Source: Marinovum sp.
GTDB taxonomy: Bacteria > Pseudomonadota > Alphaproteobacteria > Rhodobacterales > Rhodobacteraceae
Assembly: GCA_022447495.1 (NCBI GenBank)
Contig: JAKVBH010000005.1
Location: forward strand, 1 to 54,010
Direction of reading: 5' to 3'
DNA length: 54,010 bases
The notes under the pieces were generated by a model. That model was given only the letters and a program-made list of their open reading frames with translations, was not told the origin of the DNA and did no database searches. The position numbers and the translations under genes are program-made. Numbering within the stretch: the stretch's first letter is position 1; each line of letters begins with the position of its first letter. This document shows, piece after piece, positions 37,144 through 46,349 of the stretch.

Positions 37144-38251
37144 AACAGTGCACGTACCCCTGGGCGCGCGGGCATATGATGTGGAAATCGGCCCAGGCCT
37201 CATCGCGGCCTCGGGAGCGCGCCTTGCGTCGATGCTGCCTCGTCCACGCGTGGCGGTTATCACGGATGAGAATGTGGGCCGCCACCACCTCGAAAGCTTG
37301 CGCGCCGGTTTGGCCTCTGCGGGCATAACGGCAGAAGCGATGATTTTGCCCGCTGGAGAGGCCACCAAGAGCTGGGGACGTTTGGAACAGGTCGTGGAGT
37401 GGCTGCTTGCCGAAAAGATTGAGCGCCGCGATTTCGTCGTGGCTTTGGGCGGTGGGGTTATCGGTGATCTGGTGGGGTTTGCGGCCGCTATCATGCGCCG
37501 GGGTGTTCGTTTTGTGCAGGTTCCGACCAGTCTTTTAGCGCAAGTGGACAGTTCTGTTGGTGGGAAAACTGCTATAAACTCAACGGCAGCAGGCAAGAAT
37601 TTGATCGGTGCTTTTCACCAGCCGAGCCTTGTTTTGGCCGACATCGATGTGTTGGGCACACTCACAGAACGAGACTTCTTAGCCGGATACGGAGAAGTGG
37701 TAAAATACGGCCTTTTGGGCGATGCCGGTTTCTTCGCATGGCTCGAGGCAAATGGACCTAATTTGTCCCGTGGCGACGACGCTGCACGCACCTACGCCGT
37801 GAAGCGTTCGGTTGAGATGAAAGCGGAGATTGTGGCCAGAGATGAAACGGAGCAGGGCGACCGTGCGCTTCTCAATCTTGGACATACGTTTTGCCACGCG
37901 CTTGAAGCGGCGACAGGGTATTCTGATCGGCTTTTGCACGGAGAGGGCGTGGCGATAGGATGCGCCTTGGCTTTTGAATTGTCTTCGCGTCTCGGCTTGT
38001 GCGCGCAAGAAGACCCAAGCCGGGTGCGTGCGCATTTCGCCGCGATGGGACTGAAAACTGATCTTGCGGATATTCCTGGTGATTTGCCGGATGCCGACGC
38101 GCTTGTGCGTTTGATGGGGCAGGACAAAAAGGTGATCGACGGACAATTGCGTTTCATTCTAGCACGTGGGATTGGTGACGCATTTGTCACCGCAGACGTG
38201 CCAAATGATGCCGTTTTTGCCGTTCTAGACGAGGCTTTGGCGGCGCGTTAG
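37133..38251 (+). CDS. aroB: 3-dehydroquinate synthase
   Basis: Second step of the shikimate pathway, NAD- and zinc-dependent ring formation from DAHP. It is 372 aa. Conserved parts: the NAD-binding VVALGGGVIGDLVGFAAAI, VPTSLLAQVDSSVGGKTAIN, YGEVVKYGL, and the zinc ligands in GHTFCHALE and LLHGEGVAIG. aroK-aroB is a common pair. Confidence 0.96.
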   Translation: MQIETVHVPLGARAYDVEIGPGLIAASGARLASMLPRPRVAVITDENVGRHHLESLRAGLASAGITAEAMILPAGEATKSWGRLEQVVEWLLAEKIERRDFVVALGGGVIGDLVGFAAAIMRRGVRFVQVPTSLLAQVDSSVGGKTAINSTAAGKNLIGAFHQPSLVLADIDVLGTLTERDFLAGYGEVVKYGLLGDAGFFAWLEANGPNLSRGDDAARTYAVKRSVEMKAEIVARDETEQGDRALLNLGHTFCHALEAATGYSDRLLHGEGVAIGCALAFELSSRLGLCAQEDPSRVRAHFAAMGLKTDLADIPGDLPDADALVRLMGQDKKVIDGQLRFILARGIGDAFVTADVPNDAVFAVLDEALAAR

Positions 38252-38336
38252 CAATTACCTAAGTTTATGGATTCGCAGACACATCGCATTTCGCGCGCGG
38301 CAGTGAAGGAACGATCCGGTGTGCAACCGTTGCGCT

Positions 38337-38993
38337 CTAGCTGGACGGGCGAAGGTCAGCCAATTGCGTCGCTAGGTCCCCGTAGCCCGTCATGCGATGC
38401 TCAAATACTAAACCCAACCTTTTGGCGTAGTCTTCGGCCAGAGCAGTGAGCTTTGGGTCGTCGATTTGGGCCTGGTAGACGAGCTTGGTGTACTGGCCAA
38501 AGTACATATCGCGTAACTCTATGTGTTGATCCAAACGCAGTGGGCGCCAGACGAAGGCATCGAATTGGCGCACAAGAAAGTCAGTCAGATAGAACGTGCC
38601 AAGATCATCACCGTTGTTGGCAAACTGTTCATTTCCTTCAAAAAAGCTGTAGCAATGTGGCCCCGGGACCATGGATACTCCAAGGCGTTCGCACGTGGCT
38701 TGAAGCGCTCCGCCCGTTCCGCAATCGGCATAGACTACAAAGATATCTTGGTAGCGTTCGCGGTTGGCCGTGACGACGTCCTCAACCGCAGGGGCAATCT
38801 GTTCAGGGTGGTTGTGCCAAATCGCTGGAAGGCAATGCAGCTCCATATGGGTCCACCCATTGGTGTCAATAAGATCTGTGATCTCGCGAGCCAGGGCGCC
38901 ACACGCCAGTAGAAGCACCTCGCCTGTGCCCTTGGTTACGATGCTGGGACCACTCAATCGAGGTGCTCGAACCTGCCGCTTACCCCGTCTCAT
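38337..38993 (-). CDS. DUF1638 protein, corrinoid-pathway associate
   Basis: A 218-aa protein of the DUF1638 family. Visible family features are EVLLLACGALAREI (about 25-38), ELHCLPAIWHNHPEQI, VYADCGTGG and MVPGPHCYSFF, with several Cys and His that could bind a metal. DUF1638 genes sit beside corrinoid methyltransferase proteins in methanogens and in roseobacters, so a role in methyl transfer or its reactivation is likely, but the reaction is not known. The ATG lies in the stop of dddL (ATGA), so they are coupled. Confidence 0.8.
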   Translation of the reverse strand: MRRGKRQVRAPRLSGPSIVTKGTGEVLLLACGALAREITDLIDTNGWTHMELHCLPAIWHNHPEQIAPAVEDVVTANRERYQDIFVVYADCGTGGALQATCERLGVSMVPGPHCYSFFEGNEQFANNGDDLGTFYLTDFLVRQFDAFVWRPLRLDQHIELRDMYFGQYTKLVYQAQIDDPKLTALAEDYAKRLGLVFEHRMTGYGDLATQLADLRPSS

Positions 38994-39697
38994 ATTGCGG
39001 CTCGCCGTCCTGAGCGTCGGGTCCTGGAGAGCTTCATGCCCGGCGTGGCAAGCCGCTCAGATGGTCCGGTCCACGCGTACGCCAATAGGCAGGGGTCCAC
39101 TTCACCGGTCGTGATCCTATGTTCGTGATTTGATCGGTTGAGGATGAGATAGCCAGGTGCATAGACGGCATTGTTGCTTTCGGACCATGCGCATCCGATA
39201 GAGATATAGCTTTCCTCAATCTCATGGTGTGCATGTTGTGGGTAGGTCGTGTTGGGCGCGAAGAGAACAAAGCCCAACACCAACTTGTCCGACGCCACCA
39301 AGCCATTTGGCCCAAAAAAATCACAATACGCGTATTTCCTGGCCAGGGATTTCGACAATTTGTCGTAGCCGTACACCCTTGCCAGTTTGCGATGCACAGG
39401 ACGAAGCGCTTGAGCCATGGCGAACATCGGACCGCGTTCACCAAGATCAAGCGCGCGACCAAAGTGGGCTGTCACAGGTTTTATCTCTGGTGTGATGTTC
39501 TGAAGTTCAGGATTTTCTGAGATGCCAGATTTAAGCGCTTCGCGCACGCGATGGCTCCTGATCGCGGGGCTTCCGCCCGCAGAGCCATGCCGATAGAGCG
39601 CTTCAAATTCGCGCAACAAATAAAGCAGATCAGGGTCGTCTTGAAGACGTGGAGCGGCCTCGGTTGCGATTGAAGCCGTTCCCGTCAACGAACTCAC
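38990..39697 (-). CDS. dddL: DMSP lyase, DddL type
   Basis: Cleaves dimethylsulfoniopropionate to DMS and acrylate. It is 235 aa with a helical N-terminal half (LLREFEALYRHGSAGGSPAI, SLARKYAYCDFFGP) and a C-terminal cupin. The cupin 1 motif is YPQHAHHEIEESY (His155, His157, Glu161, Tyr164) and the second His set is in NHEHRITTG (His191, His193), as in DddL. PCLLAYAWTG is typical. GTG start, 3 nt after the corrinoid-protein stop, and 4-nt overlap with DUF1638. The match is by remembered family sequence; related DMSP cupins (DddQ, DddW) are shorter or differ in the N-terminal half. Confidence 0.85.
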   Translation of the reverse strand: MSSLTGTASIATEAAPRLQDDPDLLYLLREFEALYRHGSAGGSPAIRSHRVREALKSGISENPELQNITPEIKPVTAHFGRALDLGERGPMFAMAQALRPVHRKLARVYGYDKLSKSLARKYAYCDFFGPNGLVASDKLVLGFVLFAPNTTYPQHAHHEIEESYISIGCAWSESNNAVYAPGYLILNRSNHEHRITTGEVDPCLLAYAWTGPSERLATPGMKLSRTRRSGRRAAI

Positions 39698-39700
39698 GTC

Positions 39701-40405
39701 TTAACCCACTGCGCGCTGATTATGTTTGCGGGCAACGAACTCTTTGGCCGTTTCCACTGCAACAGCAGCATCACGGCAATAGGCGTCCGCACCAATGGCC
39801 TTGCCAAACTCTTCGTTTAAAGGCGCGCCACCCACAAGAACAATGTAATCATCGCGTTTGCCATTTTCTACCATCGTGTCGATCACCACTTTCATGTACG
39901 GCATGGTAGTGGTGAGCAGAGCCGACATGCCGAGGATGTCAGGTTCTTCAGTTTCAAGCGCTTCGAGATAGTTCTCAACTGGGTTGTTGATGCCGAGGTC
40001 TACAACTTCAAACCCGGCGCCTTCCATCATCATGGAGACGAGGTTTTTTCCGATGTCGTGGATGTCGCCTTTGACGGTGCCGATGACCATTTTACCCACA
40101 CGCGGAGCGCCCGTTTCGGCTAGCAGTGGCTTTAGGATAGCCATCCCGGCTTTCATCGCGTTGGCGGCCAAAAGAACCTCTGGCACAAACAGAATGCCGT
40201 CGCGAAAGTCTTGGCCGACAATGGTCATCCCGCCAACCAACGCCTGTGTCAGAATATCATAGGGCGCCCATTCGCGCTCCAACAGAATATTCACACCCTC
40301 TTCGATTTCTTCTTTGAGGCCATCGTAGAGGTCATCGTGCATTTGCTGGACAAGCTCGTCATCGTCCAATTCGGAGAGGATGATGTCGTCTTCTTCGTCT
40401 GACAT
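39701..40405 (-). CDS. Corrinoid (B12-binding) methyl-carrier protein
   Basis: A 234-aa protein with the four-helix cap (about 20-100) and the Rossmann B12 domain. The cobalt-ligand motif is DIHDIGKN with His116 (DxHxxG), followed by the FEVVDLGINNP and GMSALLTTTMPYM segments typical of the MtbC/MttC and MetH B12 modules. It carries a methyl group between a methyltransferase and an acceptor. In roseobacters such a protein serves as the B12 module of a split methionine synthase (family knowledge). AAGGAT precedes the ATG at 40405. First gene of a leftward operon with dddL and DUF1638. Confidence 0.9.
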   Translation of the reverse strand: MSDEEDDIILSELDDDELVQQMHDDLYDGLKEEIEEGVNILLEREWAPYDILTQALVGGMTIVGQDFRDGILFVPEVLLAANAMKAGMAILKPLLAETGAPRVGKMVIGTVKGDIHDIGKNLVSMMMEGAGFEVVDLGINNPVENYLEALETEEPDILGMSALLTTTMPYMKVVIDTMVENGKRDDYIVLVGGAPLNEEFGKAIGADAYCRDAAVAVETAKEFVARKHNQRAVG

Positions 40406-40592
40406 AGCGGTATCCTTAGTGTGGCGCAACAGCGTATCTTTCCTGTGAATGCAACCATTTGCAGTGAGAGAACTTGGCGATTTGCGACTTCGCGAGGACG
40501 GGGTGCGACGCCACGTTCGAATTGCTGCAATGCGGCAGCGCAGGGGCGGAGGCGACTTGCAAATGTTCTCATAATGTTCCAGTATTTGCCTT

Positions 40593-41681
40593 ATGGAAAT
40601 CACCAAGTCTGGCATCGCCTCTGAACGCGGACGCGCGCGGGGTGCGGGTAGCAATCCCGCCCCACGCTTTGAACGGTACGAAACCGTTCCGATTGACGAT
40701 GGATGGGCGAGTGAAACCCAGGCATTGCCGCCACTGCGTACAGAAGTCAGAGAGGAGGTGGCGCGCAGTATCGTTTCCTACAACCGATCCCCAGACATTA
40801 GCTTTGATCGGTCGATCAATCCCTATCGCGGATGCGAGCATGGTTGTGTTTACTGTTTTGCGCGGCCGAGCCATGCCTATTTGGGGCTGTCGCCCGGCCT
40901 TGACTTTGAAACGCAATTGATTGCGCGCCGCAATGCGGCACAGGTGTTGGTGTATGAACTGCGCAAGCCGGGATACCGCGTCGCCCCGATGGCGATCGGA
41001 ACAAACACTGACCCATATCAACCGATTGAGCGAGATCGCCGTGTCATGCGTGCCTGTCTTGAGGTGCTGGCTGAGGCGCGCCACCCTGTGGGCATTGTGA
41101 CGAAGGGCAGTTTGATTGAAAGGGACATCGACATTCTTGCGCCCATGGCCGCGCGCGGCCTTGCGCGGGTGGGAATATCGGTGACCTCGCTCGATGCCGA
41201 ATTGTCGCGTAAGATGGAGCCGCGGTGCCCCACGCCGCAGAGGCGTTTGCAAACCATTCGTCGTCTCAGTGATGCGGGTATTCCCGTCCGCGTATGTGCT
41301 TCGCCGCTGATTCCCGGCCTTACCGATCATGAAATGGAGGCGATACTGACCGAGTCTGCCGCTTTTGGTGCAGCCTTTGCCAGTTGGATTGTTCTTCGAC
41401 TGCCTCGCGAAGTGGCAGATCTGTGGAAGGAGTGGTTGTTCAAACACTACCCCGACCGTGCGCGACGTGTCATGGGACACATCCGTAGCATGCATGGTGG
41501 ACGCGACTATGATGCGCGTTGGCACCATCGCATGCGCGGGGAGGGCGCTTATGCCCAAATGATCGCACAGCGGTTCGACCGAGTGCTCCTGGCGGTGGGG
41601 TTGGCCAAAGAGGCACCGGTTTTGGATTGCACGCAATTCAAGCCTCCCGAACGTCGGGGTGATCAACTGTCGCTCTTTTAA
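40593..41681 (+). CDS. Radical SAM protein, PA0069 (Rv2578c-like) family
   Basis: A 362-aa radical SAM protein. The iron-sulfur motif is CEHGCVYC (Cys81, Cys85, Cys88), preceded by INPYRG. Other family parts are GTNTDPYQPIER, GIVTKGSLIERDIDIL and VRVCASPLIPGLTD. The substrate is unknown; relatives are related to the spore photolyase group (name only). It is read opposite to its neighbours, inserted between the homocysteine methyltransferase gene and the corrinoid operon, and shares a 187-nt divergent gap with the latter. Confidence 0.88.
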   Translation: MEITKSGIASERGRARGAGSNPAPRFERYETVPIDDGWASETQALPPLRTEVREEVARSIVSYNRSPDISFDRSINPYRGCEHGCVYCFARPSHAYLGLSPGLDFETQLIARRNAAQVLVYELRKPGYRVAPMAIGTNTDPYQPIERDRRVMRACLEVLAEARHPVGIVTKGSLIERDIDILAPMAARGLARVGISVTSLDAELSRKMEPRCPTPQRRLQTIRRLSDAGIPVRVCASPLIPGLTDHEMEAILTESAAFGAAFASWIVLRLPREVADLWKEWLFKHYPDRARRVMGHIRSMHGGRDYDARWHHRMRGEGAYAQMIAQRFDRVLLAVGLAKEAPVLDCTQFKPPERRGDQLSLF

Positions 41682-41694
41682 AGGCTCATCGGCG

Positions 41695-42726
41695 CTAAGA
41701 CGCCACGCGTGTACGACGCCGACGACGCGCGGGAGTTGGTGGTGCATCGGCCTCTGTGCCATCACTTTCGGACGAGAAAGGGCCCAACCGTGCTGCGATT
41801 TCGGTCAAACTTGGGTTTGGCGCGGTGGTATCTACGCTCTCCAATGCACGACGCATACGGCTAAGGTGCTCAGGCGTCGTTCCACAACATCCACCAATGA
41901 TGCGGGCGCCGCTGGCATATGCCAAACGCGCGTAGTCGGCCATTAACTCTGGGGTTCCGTCGTAGTGAATATGGCCGTCGTGATATTTTGGGATGCCCGC
42001 ATTTCCTTTTGCAATCAAAGGTATTTTGGGCGCTGTGGCGCTAAATCCTAAGGTGGTACGCAGCAAGTCAGACGCCCCGGTGCCACAATTGGCTCCAAAC
42101 GCCATAGGAGCATGTGGCAACTCCGCGACCAGGGCCGCTAAATCGGACGCTGTGACGCCCATCATTGTGCGTCCGGCAGTGTCAAAACTCATTGTCCCGC
42201 ACCACGGCATTTCAGCAAGTCCAAACCCTTCGGCGGCGGCGTGGAATTCTTCCGCAGATGAGATGGTCTCCAACCACAAAACGTCTGCACCACCGGCTTT
42301 CAGACCTTCGGCTTGTTCATGGAACATTTCCACAGCGTTTTTTAAGGTGAGCGTGCCAAGCGGTGCCATGATCTCGCCGGTGGGTCCCACGGAGCCAGCC
42401 ACAATCACGGGTCGACCTGCAGCATCTGCGACCTCGCGCCCAAGTTCGGCGGCCTTTTGATTGAGTTCATGCACCCGGGATTGCGCCGCGTGCAGCGCCA
42501 AGCGCGACGCGTTGCCACCAAAAGAGTTGGTAAGGAAGACATCTGATCCTGCATCGACGGCGCCTCGGTATAACGTCCGTATACGATCCGGGTGTTCGTC
42601 ATTCCAAAGTTCAGGCGCGTCGCCCGATTGCAAGCCCATGGCAAAGAGCGTTGTGCCAGTCGCGCCGTCGGCCAAAAGCCAATCACGTTGTTCAAGGAGT
42701 GTTGAGAGGGCGTTGGAGTGGGTCAT
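41695..42726 (-). CDS. Homocysteine S-methyltransferase domain protein
   Basis: A 343-aa zinc enzyme of the Hcy-binding (BHMT/MetH N-module) family. The opening LLADGATGTTLFAMGL, the GPTGEIMAPLG loop and the three zinc Cys (Cys214 in GANCGTG; Cys280 and Cys281 in GGCCGTTPEHL) are in place. The C-terminus is basic (PARRRRRTRVAS). Roseobacters use this stand-alone module with a separate corrinoid protein in place of one-piece MetH. Annotated elsewhere as betaine-homocysteine methyltransferase, which need not be its real methyl donor. It converges with the radical SAM gene, 13 nt apart. Confidence 0.85.
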   Translation of the reverse strand: MTHSNALSTLLEQRDWLLADGATGTTLFAMGLQSGDAPELWNDEHPDRIRTLYRGAVDAGSDVFLTNSFGGNASRLALHAAQSRVHELNQKAAELGREVADAAGRPVIVAGSVGPTGEIMAPLGTLTLKNAVEMFHEQAEGLKAGGADVLWLETISSAEEFHAAAEGFGLAEMPWCGTMSFDTAGRTMMGVTASDLAALVAELPHAPMAFGANCGTGASDLLRTTLGFSATAPKIPLIAKGNAGIPKYHDGHIHYDGTPELMADYARLAYASGARIIGGCCGTTPEHLSRMRRALESVDTTAPNPSLTEIAARLGPFSSESDGTEADAPPTPARRRRRTRVAS

Positions 42727-42787
42727 GCGGTTCACTTTCTTTTACTTCAAATCGCACGGCGCACTTTTTGAGGCAAATTCATAATTC

Positions 42788-44677
42788 TCACGGTAAATAT
42801 GAGGCGGATTCATGAGGTGCGACAATTCGATCTGGCCAATGCACCGCGCGGGCCATGTCGAGCAAGCCGAGCACCAATGTCAAAGAATTGGGCGCAGCAG
42901 CATAGCGCGGTTCCCATTTGGGGCCGAAGCTATCTTTGAATTGGCGCAATCCCGCGCCATTGCTCCAACGTGCCGCTTTAGCAAGCGCGCGACGCAGGTA
43001 GTTGTGCTTTGGAATTTCCAGTTCAACCGGGGCCGCGGCCAAGGAAACTCGAGGCACATAAATCCGTTTTGCTTCTTCGATGGCAGAATAGACGAGGCTG
43101 TGCATAGTGCCTGCCGGGCAATCCACCGTTTGGCGCATCAGGTCGAGGCACATTTCGTCTTCGCTGGTGTGAAAGCTCGCAAAGGCGCGCAACAATCCGT
43201 TTTGGTAAGCGCCAAGAACATATTGGTTTTCCACCGCTGCTTTGGAGAAGCGTCCCATGCTGACACCGCGCTCGCGTCCATGTTGTTGGCGCCATGCGTT
43301 CGCAATGGCTTCCAGAGCTGGATATTCAAGAGCGACCATCACGGGGCGGATGACTATACCCATTGTTTCCGCCTGTCGTAACTTACGGCGCAGCTGACGG
43401 CGCGAGCGGTCTGCAATGTCAAACGCGGCAGGATTGAGAACCGCCTCTTCGGCAATGCGCGTCACGCTCCAACGCGATTGGCGGGCTTGTATCGCGGTAT
43501 CTTCAGACACTTTGTAGAGCAAAGCCAAACGCCCCATGTCCCATGCGCGTTGCCGCAAAAGGGGTAAAGCAGTGGGTACACATCCCATGAGTGGATCGAG
43601 CATGAAGACGTGCGATTGGCCCGTATCTACACATACCCATTGCGTCCCAGCGGCATTGGCGCAGAACCCGCCATTGGACCGCACCAAGGCGGCTTCCGCT
43701 TGGCGTGCTTGGGACAGCGGCAAGTGAGGGCGCTTGAGGGGTTTGCGCTTTGGTGGTGGACCTTGGGTATGGTCCCAGACTAGAGCAGCCAGGGCCAACG
43801 CCGTTGGCAAGCCAAAATAGATCACGCGAAAGGCCAGGACGGTCGCCAAAAGGTCCGGCTCCGACACGGTTGGGAGCATGCCAAGCAGCGTCAACTCAAA
43901 AGCGCCAACTCCGCCCGGGGTTCCGCTGTAAAGTCCTGCGCCAAAGGCGAAGATGAAGACCGGTACCACGAAAAGAAATGCAACATCAGCGCCGCTAGGA
44001 AGCAACACGAAGAACGCGAACGCTGCGCCGACCATTTCAACAATGGAGCAGCTGAAAATGCGCACAACGTGGACGGCACTTGGGACTGGGATTGACGTGG
44101 TCGTCCCTGGCAGTGGCGGGCGCAGAACCGACAAGGCCAAGATGCTCAACAAGCCCGCACTGGCCAATCCAAAAAGCCACATCGGAACAGGCGAGCCAGG
44201 AAGCAGGGCGCTGAGACCCAAGATAACCGCCCAGCCGAGCAAAAAGAACACGGAGATGGCGGCTGTCACACCTGCAACAGGGGCGACGCCCAAAGGACGT
44301 AAAAGGCGCCAGCGCAAGAATCCAGAGACGACCGCAGTAACGCCCGTGGTCTGGCCGATTGCAATCGCGATCATACCCGAGCGGGCCGCGTGAACCGGTG
44401 CGACGCCCGTACGGCAGTGGGCATGCATATGGACGTCATACTTGCCCAACGCCCAGAAGCTTATCCAAGTCGCTGCGAGCGCAAGGCCCCATTGGACAAT
44501 GGACACCTCTTTGACCGCCGACCAAACGGTCGGAATATCGACGAGGCTCACTTGCTTCCACAAAAGCCATAAACAAGCAGAGCCCAGTGCCAACGGCACA
44601 ACATGTCTCAGGGGCGCAACAAACTTGATAAGGCCAGTCATCGCCCGGCCTCCGACAAATTGGTCCTGAAAACTCAT
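42788..44677 (-). CDS. MprF-like aminoacyl-phospholipid synthase
   Basis: A 630-aa inner-membrane protein. The N-terminal half has about eight membrane helices of the MprF flippase type (GVAPVAGVTAAISVFFLLGW, FGAGLYSGTPGGVGAFELTL). The C-terminal half (about 320-610) is a DUF2156 acyltransferase-fold domain with VSMGRFSKAAVENQYVLGAY and SLVYSAIEEAK. MprF/LpiA proteins add Lys or Ala from tRNA to phosphatidylglycerol, giving acid and peptide resistance. The amino acid cannot be told from sequence. GAGGGG precedes the ATG at 44677. Confidence 0.82.
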   Translation of the reverse strand: MSFQDQFVGGRAMTGLIKFVAPLRHVVPLALGSACLWLLWKQVSLVDIPTVWSAVKEVSIVQWGLALAATWISFWALGKYDVHMHAHCRTGVAPVHAARSGMIAIAIGQTTGVTAVVSGFLRWRLLRPLGVAPVAGVTAAISVFFLLGWAVILGLSALLPGSPVPMWLFGLASAGLLSILALSVLRPPLPGTTTSIPVPSAVHVVRIFSCSIVEMVGAAFAFFVLLPSGADVAFLFVVPVFIFAFGAGLYSGTPGGVGAFELTLLGMLPTVSEPDLLATVLAFRVIYFGLPTALALAALVWDHTQGPPPKRKPLKRPHLPLSQARQAEAALVRSNGGFCANAAGTQWVCVDTGQSHVFMLDPLMGCVPTALPLLRQRAWDMGRLALLYKVSEDTAIQARQSRWSVTRIAEEAVLNPAAFDIADRSRRQLRRKLRQAETMGIVIRPVMVALEYPALEAIANAWRQQHGRERGVSMGRFSKAAVENQYVLGAYQNGLLRAFASFHTSEDEMCLDLMRQTVDCPAGTMHSLVYSAIEEAKRIYVPRVSLAAAPVELEIPKHNYLRRALAKAARWSNGAGLRQFKDSFGPKWEPRYAAAPNSLTLVLGLLDMARAVHWPDRIVAPHESASYLP

Positions 44678-44781
44678 AAAAAACCCCTCTGCACACACCC
44701 AAAATGGCCGGGCAGAGGTTATGGGCTCTTTAATGCAGAAATGTAACTTTCGACAATTTTGCCTATTTTGCACTCATTGCA

Positions 44782-45096
44782 TTACGCTTCGTCGATCAGT
44801 TGGCTTTTGGCCAAGCCCATGAGATCCGCCAATTTGGCACGGATTTCATCGTCGCTGGCTTTGTCACTGAGATCTGCGGCGACTTTGCGCACGACGTCCT
44901 CGTTGCCCGCTTCTTCGAAGTCGGCGTTGATGACCTCTTTCGCGTAAGCCTCTGCGTCATCGCCGGCTTTTCCCATCAACTCAGCCGCCCAGAGCCCCAA
45001 AAGTTTGTTGCGACGCGCCTCTGCTTTGAACTGCATCTCTGCGTCATGGGCGAATTTGCTTTCAAAGGCGTTTTCGCGATCTTCAAAAGTGCTCAT
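44782..45096 (-). CDS. F1-ATPase inhibitory zeta subunit (DUF1476)
   Basis: A 104-aa all-helical protein. The N-terminal FEDRENAFESKFAHDAEM and RRNKLLGLWAAELMG segments match the zeta subunit of Paracoccus F1-ATPase, which blocks ATP hydrolysis by inserting its N-terminus at a catalytic interface. Not all DUF1476 proteins have been tested, so the role here is by family. AAGGAG lies 7 nt before the ATG. As in Paracoccus relatives it is not next to the atp operon; purC is divergent. Confidence 0.9.
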   Translation of the reverse strand: MSTFEDRENAFESKFAHDAEMQFKAEARRNKLLGLWAAELMGKAGDDAEAYAKEVINADFEEAGNEDVVRKVAADLSDKASDDEIRAKLADLMGLAKSQLIDEA

Positions 45097-45325
45097 TGAT
45101 AGGCTCCTTCATTTTGGGGGGTATTCCACACATCAGATATGAGGTGGGCATCGAGGCGCTGCAAGAGCCGAAATTCTGGGCGCAGCTTGCCATTCGACCC
45201 GCAGATACATTCTTGGTTGTCACATTGCTTGTGCCGCCGACGCCCTTGGCCTATGAGGACCACAACGGCTTGGGCCTATGTCGAAAGTGGCGGCCCGAGT
45301 GGCTCAAGACCTCGAAAGGCTCTCC

Positions 45326-46087
45326 ATGGCGCGCCGCAAAAAGATCTACGAAGGCAAAGCAAAGATACTCTACGAAGGCCCCGAGCCCGGCACGATTGTG
45401 CAATATTTCAAAGATGATGCGACCGCCTTCAATGCTGAGAAACGTGATGTCATCGACGGCAAGGGTGTACTCAACAATCGTTTGAGTGAGTTCTTTATGA
45501 CGGGTCTCAATAACGTGGGCGTGCCAACGCATTTTCTTAAGCGCTTGAACATGCGCGAACAGCTTGTGCGTTCCTGCGAGATCATTCCGCTTGAAGTTAT
45601 CGTGCGCAATTATGCTGCAGGCTCGCTGACCAATCGTCTTGGCATCGAAGAGGGCACCTCTCTACCGCGGCCAATCGTAGAATATTGCTATAAGGACGAC
45701 GCGCTTGGCGATCCGCTGGTCACCGAAGAACACATCGCGGCCTTTGGCTGGGCAAGCCCTCAGGATATGGAAGATATTCTGAGTCTTGCGCTGCGCGTGA
45801 ACGATTTCCTGTCTGGCCTCATGTATGGTGTAGGTATCCGCCTGGTCGATTTCAAAATCGAGATCGGGCGAGTTTATGACGGCGATTTTCAACGGTTGAT
45901 TGTGGCCGATGAGATCAGCCCAGACAGTTGCCGTCTGTGGGACATTGAGACGGGCCAAAAGCTCGACAAAGATGTGTTTCGCCGCGACCTTGGATCACTC
46001 ACAGACGCGTATACCGAAGTGGCCATGCGTTTGGGTGTAATGCCCAAGTCCGCCACTCCCATGACCAAACCGACCCTGATCAACTGA
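45326..46087 (+). CDS. purC: SAICAR synthetase
   Basis: Joins CAIR and Asp with ATP, seventh step of IMP synthesis. It is 253 aa: [20 protein letters not shown] at the N-terminus, [33 protein letters not shown], and [10 protein letters not shown] and [15 protein letters not shown] start at ATG 45326 with AAGG upstream; the frame opens at 45278. First of purC-purS-purQ. Confidence 0.96.
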   Translation: MARRKKIYEGKAKILYEGPEPGTIVQYFKDDATAFNAEKRDVIDGKGVLNNRLSEFFMTGLNNVGVPTHFLKRLNMREQLVRSCEIIPLEVIVRNYAAGSLTNRLGIEEGTSLPRPIVEYCYKDDALGDPLVTEEHIAAFGWASPQDMEDILSLALRVNDFLSGLMYGVGIRLVDFKIEIGRVYDGDFQRLIVADEISPDSCRLWDIETGQKLDKDVFRRDLGSLTDAYTEVAMRLGVMPKSATPMTKPTLIN

Positions 46088-46118
46088 TCGCTGTTCTGCC
46101 TGAGACTTGGAGACTGCC

Positions 46119-46349
46119 ATGAAAGCCCGCGTGACCGTAATGCTCAAAAATGGAGTGCTTGATCCACAGGGGGAAGCGGTGCGCCATGCGCTGGGAGCTT
46201 TGGGTTTTGACGGGGTCGGCGGCGTGCGCCAAGGCAAAGTCATCGAACTCGACCTGGCGCCAGAGATAACAGAAGCCGATGTGGAACACATGTGCGAACA
46301 GCTTTTGGCGAACACAGTGATCGAACGTTTTGACGTGGAGATGCTTTAA
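46119..46349 (+). CDS. purS: FGAM synthase subunit PurS
   Basis: A 76-aa bridging subunit of the three-part FGAM synthase (PurS, PurQ, PurL). It shows the family pattern [45 protein letters not shown] precedes the ATG. Shares 1 nt with purQ. purL is not in the window. Confidence 0.95.
   Translation: MKARVTVMLKNGVLDPQGEAVRHALGALGFDGVGGVRQGKVIELDLAPEITEADVEHMCEQLLANTVIERFDVEML

Noticed and set aside
40569-41765. Open frame of 398 codons on the minus strand
   Set aside because: It is antisense to the radical SAM gene, whose CxxxCxxC motif and family segments are clear. Composition is unlike a real protein.
42727-42787. Possible SAM-responsive riboswitch before the homocysteine enzyme
   Set aside because: Only about 60 nt are available and none of the known SAM or SAH aptamer cores can be seen.
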